A stretch of DNA of 10,733 nucleotides from an uncultured Clostridia bacterium (GTDB lineage: Bacteria; Bacillota; Clostridia; Lachnospirales; Lachnospiraceae). Both the position numbers and the translations under genes were made by a program. This document shows positions 7,498-10,733 of the stretch, in pieces (position 1 is the stretch's first letter; each line of letters begins with the position of its first letter). The stretch spans positions 1 to 10,733 of the forward strand of contig CAMUFS010000080.1 in NCBI GenBank assembly GCA_947088195.1. Direction: 5' to 3'. Under the pieces are notes generated by a model. That model did no database searches, had not been told where the DNA came from, and was given only the letters and a program-made list of their open reading frames with translations.

Positions 7498-7517
7498 GAT
7501 ATCATGATCATAATATC
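7498..7517. repeat. Near-perfect 20-bp palindrome between the two LCP genes
   Basis: GATATCATGATCATAATATC pairs at nine of ten positions around its centre, with one mismatch at 7503/7512. It lies 15 bp beyond the stop of LCP copy 2 and upstream of copy 1 on the minus strand. It has no loop or T-run suited to a terminator, so an operator-like site is more plausible. No regulator can be named. Confidence 0.4.
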
Positions 7518-7532
7518 ACAAAACCCTTTTCT

Positions 7533-8684
7533 TTATTCTTTTGTATTTTTTCTGCTGGTTTCTGGTTCCTCTTCTTCCACATCCCCAAAAATAAATTTGT
7601 GAACTACCTCTGTGTTTGCCTCAAAATCAATGTCCAGAACCAGCATTTTTTCATAGTAGGCATTCTGGTGCAGCTCATCTAATGGGATACGAAGCTGCTC
7701 CATCTCACTGGACAGCACACCGGCCGCCACTGCTTTTGTCGCAATATTGGTCATCTCCAAGGGCGTGAGATCCGTGGTGACAAGTGGAAGCACTGTCTCC
7801 ATTAAGCCAAGCAGCTCTGGTAAGCTTTTGCTCTTTAGCTGTTCATAGAGTGCGGTAAGAACCTCTCGCTGTCTTGTCGTTCTTCCAAAGTCATACAGCT
7901 CATTTTCATGGCCAATCTTTCTCACTCTTGAATAGCCGGTCGCCTGCGCGCCATTGAGCCAATGTACTCCTGTATAGACTTCCAAATTTCGATACTTTGG
8001 ATCGGAAATATAGTTTGTGGTATTGAGATAATTTGCCTCCTCCGCTGACATATAGACAGACACGCCGCCAAGTGCGTCAATCACTTTGGTAAATTCTGAG
8101 TAATTAACTGCTACATAACCATCAATACACAGATCAAAGCTTTTGGCAAATACTTCTTTGATTAATGATATACCACCCGTGCGGTACACGGTATTGAGCT
8201 GATTTGCAGAATGTCCCGGTATTGGCACCAAGATATCTCTCAAAAAGGAAGTAAGCTTAATCGCTTTCTTATTGACATCTATTGTCACCACTATCATCGT
8301 ATCTGACAAATTGCCGCTATCCTTGTCAAGTCCCATAAGAAGAATATTGTAAATGCCTGCCGCCGATCGCCCGTCTCCCTCATGCTCAGAAGCTTCTATA
8401 CTGGCTACTGGCCGATCGGTATAATCCTCTGGATTTTCCACTGTCACAAAAATTTCTGATTGTGTGGTTCCTCCCTCCGGCAGCTTGGTGCCGGGATCGT
8501 AATTGACCAAACTCACAAGATGTAAAATATAAGCAATCGCGCCTAATAGGGTCATAATTATAATTGTCGAAACAATCATAAAGATACGATACCATAGTGG
8601 TTTTCTTGAAAATCGCTGAAGAAAACCTCCCTTTTTACTTTCTTTTGTGTTTTTTGAACCTCTATCTCCTGTTTTTTTGTCCAT
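7533..8684 (-). CDS. LytR-CpsA-Psr (LCP) family cell-wall glycopolymer transferase, copy 2 (intact)
   Basis: A 383-residue membrane protein. It has a basic cytoplasmic tail (residues 1-33), one membrane helix at about 34-58, a linker rich in Thr and acidic residues, then the extracellular LCP domain at about 112-280. Key motifs are LSDTMIVVTID (127-136), SFLRDILVPIPGH with Arg149/Asp150, LNTVYRTGG, YSRVR (251-255) and DFGRTTRQR (265-273). These form the site that binds the pyrophosphate of polyprenyl-linked glycans, so the protein should attach wall polymers to peptidoglycan. The exact polymer cannot be read. The C-terminus is highly acidic (EEEEPE). The start is supported by AAGGAG at 8698-8693. 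It follows pepD by only 36 nt on the same strand, suggesting co-transcription, and is the upstream partner of a tandem duplicate. Confidence 0.93.
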   Translation of the reverse strand: MDKKTGDRGSKNTKESKKGGFLQRFSRKPLWYRIFMIVSTIIIMTLLGAIAYILHLVSLVNYDPGTKLPEGGTTQSEIFVTVENPEDYTDRPVASIEASEHEGDGRSAAGIYNILLMGLDKDSGNLSDTMIVVTIDVNKKAIKLTSFLRDILVPIPGHSANQLNTVYRTGGISLIKEVFAKSFDLCIDGYVAVNYSEFTKVIDALGGVSVYMSAEEANYLNTTNYISDPKYRNLEVYTGVHWLNGAQATGYSRVRKIGHENELYDFGRTTRQREVLTALYEQLKSKSLPELLGLMETVLPLVTTDLTPLEMTNIATKAVAAGVLSSEMEQLRIPLDELHQNAYYEKMLVLDIDFEANTEVVHKFIFGDVEEEEPETSRKNTKE

Positions 8685-8720
8685 ATCCTGTACTCCTTAT
8701 TTATCTTATCACAAGCTGTT

Positions 8721-10163
8721 TTATGAAATTCTCTCCAAAACAGTGATGAGATAATTCCACACTCTCTGTGTGGAGGATATGCTCAATTTCTCCTTTGGTG
8801 TATGAATATCTTTCATATCTGGCCCAATCGAGATAATATCAAGCCCCGGACATTTATCAAGCAGAAGCCCACATTCCAGCCCAGCATGAATTGCCTGAAC
8901 CACTGGTTTTTTGCCGTACATTTCATCGTAAACTGACACGGCAAGATCTCTTAATTTGGAATCTCTTTTATATTCCCACTCAGGATATTCCCCACGCACT
9001 CTGTACTCTCCGCCAAGAAATTCCGTCAGATATTTAAGCTGTGCACTGACCGCATGTTTTCTTGACCGCACAGAGCTTCTCACAGAGACAGTGAGGGAAA
9101 AATAATGCTCTGTAAGCACCGCCACCCCCGCATTAAGAGAGGTCTCAGGAACACCTGCAAGCTCTATGCTCATATGTTGAATCCCATTTGGCATATTGAC
9201 AAGCAAAAAGATAAGCTTTTCCTGAGCCGCTGGGGTCAGCACCCTCTCTTTTCGCACGCCGCCTTTCTCTATCTTAAGATGCAGACCCCCATCTGAGGAA
9301 GCATATTCTTTTCTGTAAATCTCCTCCTCCGCTTGAATTAGCTCTATAAGAAGTGGCGCTGCCTCCTCTGTGACAAGAAGCTCTATCGTGCTGCTTCTCG
9401 GTATTGCATTATCCTTCTCTCCGCCATAAAAAGAAGCTATACCGATTTCTGCTGCCTCATTTAAGGTGTGCAGAAGTCTTCCTGCAAGCTTGATGGCATT
9501 GGCACGTTCCTTCTGAATCTCCGCACCAGAATGGCCTCCCAAAAGCCCCTCCACGGTGATGACAAGAAACGTTCCCTCCGCCTCCACATACTGCACAGGA
9601 AGCTCTATCTCACCATTTAAGCCACCGGCGCAGCTTGTCAAAATATAGCCTTCCTCCTCAGAATCCAGATTAATAAGATACTTTCCCTGAAGTATAGACA
9701 GATCGATCTCCTTCGCCCCTGTCATGCCAGTCTCCTCATCTACGGTTAAGATAACCTCCAAGCGCGGATGACTGATGGAATCATCAGCAAGCACGGCGAG
9801 CGCATAGGCCACCGCAATCCCATCATCCCCACCAAGGCTGGTCTTTGTGGAAGAAATCCAGTCTCCCTCCACCGAAAGAGGAAGCGCATCCTTCTCAAAA
9901 TCATGGGGGGAATCCGCTTCCTTCACAGCCACCATGTCCAGATGCCCCTGAAGGATCACACCAGTGTCCTTTTCTCTGCCTGAAGAAGCTTCCTTTACAA
10001 GAATTACATTATTCCATTCATCCTGATAATAGACAAGTCCGTGTTCCTTTGCAAATTGTACACAATAATCACTCACTGCCTTTGTATTTCCTGAACCATG
10101 AGGAATACGTGTCAGCTCTTCAAAATACATAAAAACCTTTTTTGGCTCAAAAATCTCTAACAT
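8721..10163 (-). CDS. pepD: Aminoacyl-histidine dipeptidase (PepD, peptidase family M20C)
   Basis: A 480-residue cytosolic zinc metallopeptidase that hydrolyses Xaa-His and other dipeptides, close to the usual 480-490 residues of PepD. All expected M20 blocks are present: GHLDMV (His74, Asp76), SLGGDDG (bridging Asp at 113), the catalytic VDEETGMTGA (Glu143/Glu144), LDSEEEG (Asp167), GGHSG (209-213, start of the lid domain), IHAGLECG (His426, Glu430) and SIGPDMKDIHTPKE (His454). It starts with ATG after AGAGGG and is the first gene of the minus-strand cluster with the LCP genes. Its promoter must lie in the gap shared with the divergent ylbJ-type gene. Nothing links its chemistry to the LCP proteins, so co-transcription need not mean a shared role. 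Confidence 0.95.
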   Translation of the reverse strand: MLEIFEPKKVFMYFEELTRIPHGSGNTKAVSDYCVQFAKEHGLVYYQDEWNNVILVKEASSGREKDTGVILQGHLDMVAVKEADSPHDFEKDALPLSVEGDWISSTKTSLGGDDGIAVAYALAVLADDSISHPRLEVILTVDEETGMTGAKEIDLSILQGKYLINLDSEEEGYILTSCAGGLNGEIELPVQYVEAEGTFLVITVEGLLGGHSGAEIQKERANAIKLAGRLLHTLNEAAEIGIASFYGGEKDNAIPRSSTIELLVTEEAAPLLIELIQAEEEIYRKEYASSDGGLHLKIEKGGVRKERVLTPAAQEKLIFLLVNMPNGIQHMSIELAGVPETSLNAGVAVLTEHYFSLTVSVRSSVRSRKHAVSAQLKYLTEFLGGEYRVRGEYPEWEYKRDSKLRDLAVSVYDEMYGKKPVVQAIHAGLECGLLLDKCPGLDIISIGPDMKDIHTPKEKLSISSTQRVWNYLITVLERIS

Positions 10164-10351
10164 AATTCCCTCTTTTCCAAATCATTATCTTATCCATTTA
10201 AAAAAATATCTCGAAATATAACCTTTTCTATTTTTACACAAATTGCCAAAAAAATCAACTTAAACTTGGTAAAAAATAAAACCACAGGGGAATAAAGATG
10301 GAATATTAAGAATATCTTTCACTAAATAGTAAGAAAGGATTTCATATTTTT
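10164..10351. promoter_or_regulatory. Divergent promoter region between pepD and ylbJ-type gene
   Basis: A 188-bp, very AT-rich gap between divergent genes, so it should hold both promoters. On the minus strand, candidate hexamers such as TTGATT with a TAAAAA about 16 nt later are weak. On the + strand, an ATATT at 10303 and CACTAAAT at 10320 loosely resemble a sporulation sigma-E promoter, but the match is poor. AAAGGA at 10334-10339, 12 nt before the ATG, is the likely ribosome-binding site for the + gene. Confidence 0.45.
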
Positions 10352-10733
10352 ATGAAACTTTTCCTATTCCGCTTGTGTTTTGTTCTTTTCTTCCTTCTGC
10401 TTATGCTTCACCCACAGACCACCGTTTCCGGCGCATCCGCAGGATTACTTTTATGGTTCCATTCCATTATACCCAGCCTGCTGCCTTTTATGATATTCTC
10501 TAATTTATTGGTGGCACTCAACGGCATCTCATTATTTACCAAAATTTTGCACCCATTTACCAGCCGTCTGTTTGGCATCTCAGAACATGGCTCTTATGCC
10601 CTTCTCGCCGGTTTTGTCTGCGGCTATCCCATGGGAGCAAAAACCTGTGCCGATCTGCTCTCCAAAAAACAGATTTCACGAGAAGAAGCACAATACATTC
10701 TCTGTTTTGCCAATAATCCGGGACCATCCTTTC
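10352..10733 (+). CDS. ylbJ: YlbJ-family sporulation integral membrane protein, N-terminal part (3' truncated by window edge)
   Basis: Only the first 127 residues are in the window. The protein begins with a hydrophobic helix (residues 2-18), then shows blocks typical of YlbJ and related nucleoside-recognition-domain membrane proteins: SAGLLLWFHSIIPSLLPFMI, a GFVCGYPMGAKTCADL block, and FANNPGPSF at the right edge. In Bacillus subtilis YlbJ is a sporulation membrane protein made in the mother cell; the molecular function, perhaps transport, is not settled. The start is chosen from the first ATG after AAAGGA with a hydrophobic N-terminus directly following. It is divergent from pepD. Family members number about 400 residues, so most of the gene lies to the right. 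Confidence 0.85.
   Translation, partial: MKLFLFRLCFVLFFLLLMLHPQTTVSGASAGLLLWFHSIIPSLLPFMIFSNLLVALNGISLFTKILHPFTSRLFGISEHGSYALLAGFVCGYPMGAKTCADLLSKKQISREEAQYILCFANNPGPSF

Noticed and set aside
7498..7517. Palindrome as the terminator of LCP copy 2
   Set aside because: It has no loop, an AT-rich stem and no following T-run on the minus strand.
9768..10132. Plus-strand open frames opposite pepD
   Set aside because: They lie antisense to well-supported PepD sequence and show no domain or start signal.
10303..10327. Sigma-E-like promoter before the ylbJ-type gene
   Set aside because: Only ATATT and about five of eight -10 positions match, with spacing slightly short; in such AT-rich DNA this is expected by chance, so it is mentioned only as a candidate.
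1..10733. CRISPR arrays, tRNA or rRNA genes, insertion-sequence ends
   Set aside because: No regularly spaced repeats, no tRNA-like cloverleaf and no transposase reading frame were seen by eye.

Overview
The window suggests a low-GC Gram-positive anaerobe of the Clostridia, most likely a Lachnospiraceae-type gut bacterium. The evidence is strong AAGGAG ribosome-binding sites, LytR-CpsA-Psr wall proteins, an M20C PepD dipeptidase and a YlbJ-type sporulation membrane protein. The genus cannot be fixed from the sequence alone.

Left block (1-6137, all + strand, visibly AT-rich): an accessory operon of five tightly packed genes that enters from beyond the left edge. In order it holds: the C-terminal part of a probable dynamin-like GTPase; a 210-residue protein with a two-helix membrane hairpin; a 1070-residue HerA/FtsK-type ATPase with a glycine-zipper segment inserted before its motor domain; an LHH-type HNH nuclease toxin; and a SUKH/YobK-like immunity protein. 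Junctions are overlaps of 20 and 8 nt or gaps of 1 and 10 nt, with a good Shine-Dalgarno sequence at every start I can see, so the five are probably co-expressed. The toxin-immunity pair at the end is the classic arrangement of polymorphic toxin systems. However, the toxin lacks any visible LXG, WXG or signal-peptide trafficking domain. The natural hypothesis is that the membrane-associated genes before it form a dedicated export or membrane-remodelling machine, or a conflict system that uses the nuclease. I do not recognise this five-gene combination as a named system.

Boundary (about 6138-6233): a strong hairpin at 6150-6193 sits between convergent genes and can serve as a terminator in both directions. 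It also marks the change from accessory to housekeeping-type DNA.

Right block (6234-10733): a minus-strand cluster reads pepD, an intact LCP gene, then a second LCP gene. The two LCP genes are tandem duplicates. The downstream copy carries an in-frame TAG at codon 26, exactly where the intact copy has a serine codon, so it is probably a pseudogene or is expressed only as an N-terminally shortened protein. Divergently, on the + strand, a ylbJ-type gene starts at 10352 and runs off the right edge. The 188-bp pepD/ylbJ intergenic region must carry both promoters. No tRNA, rRNA, CRISPR array or insertion sequence was seen.
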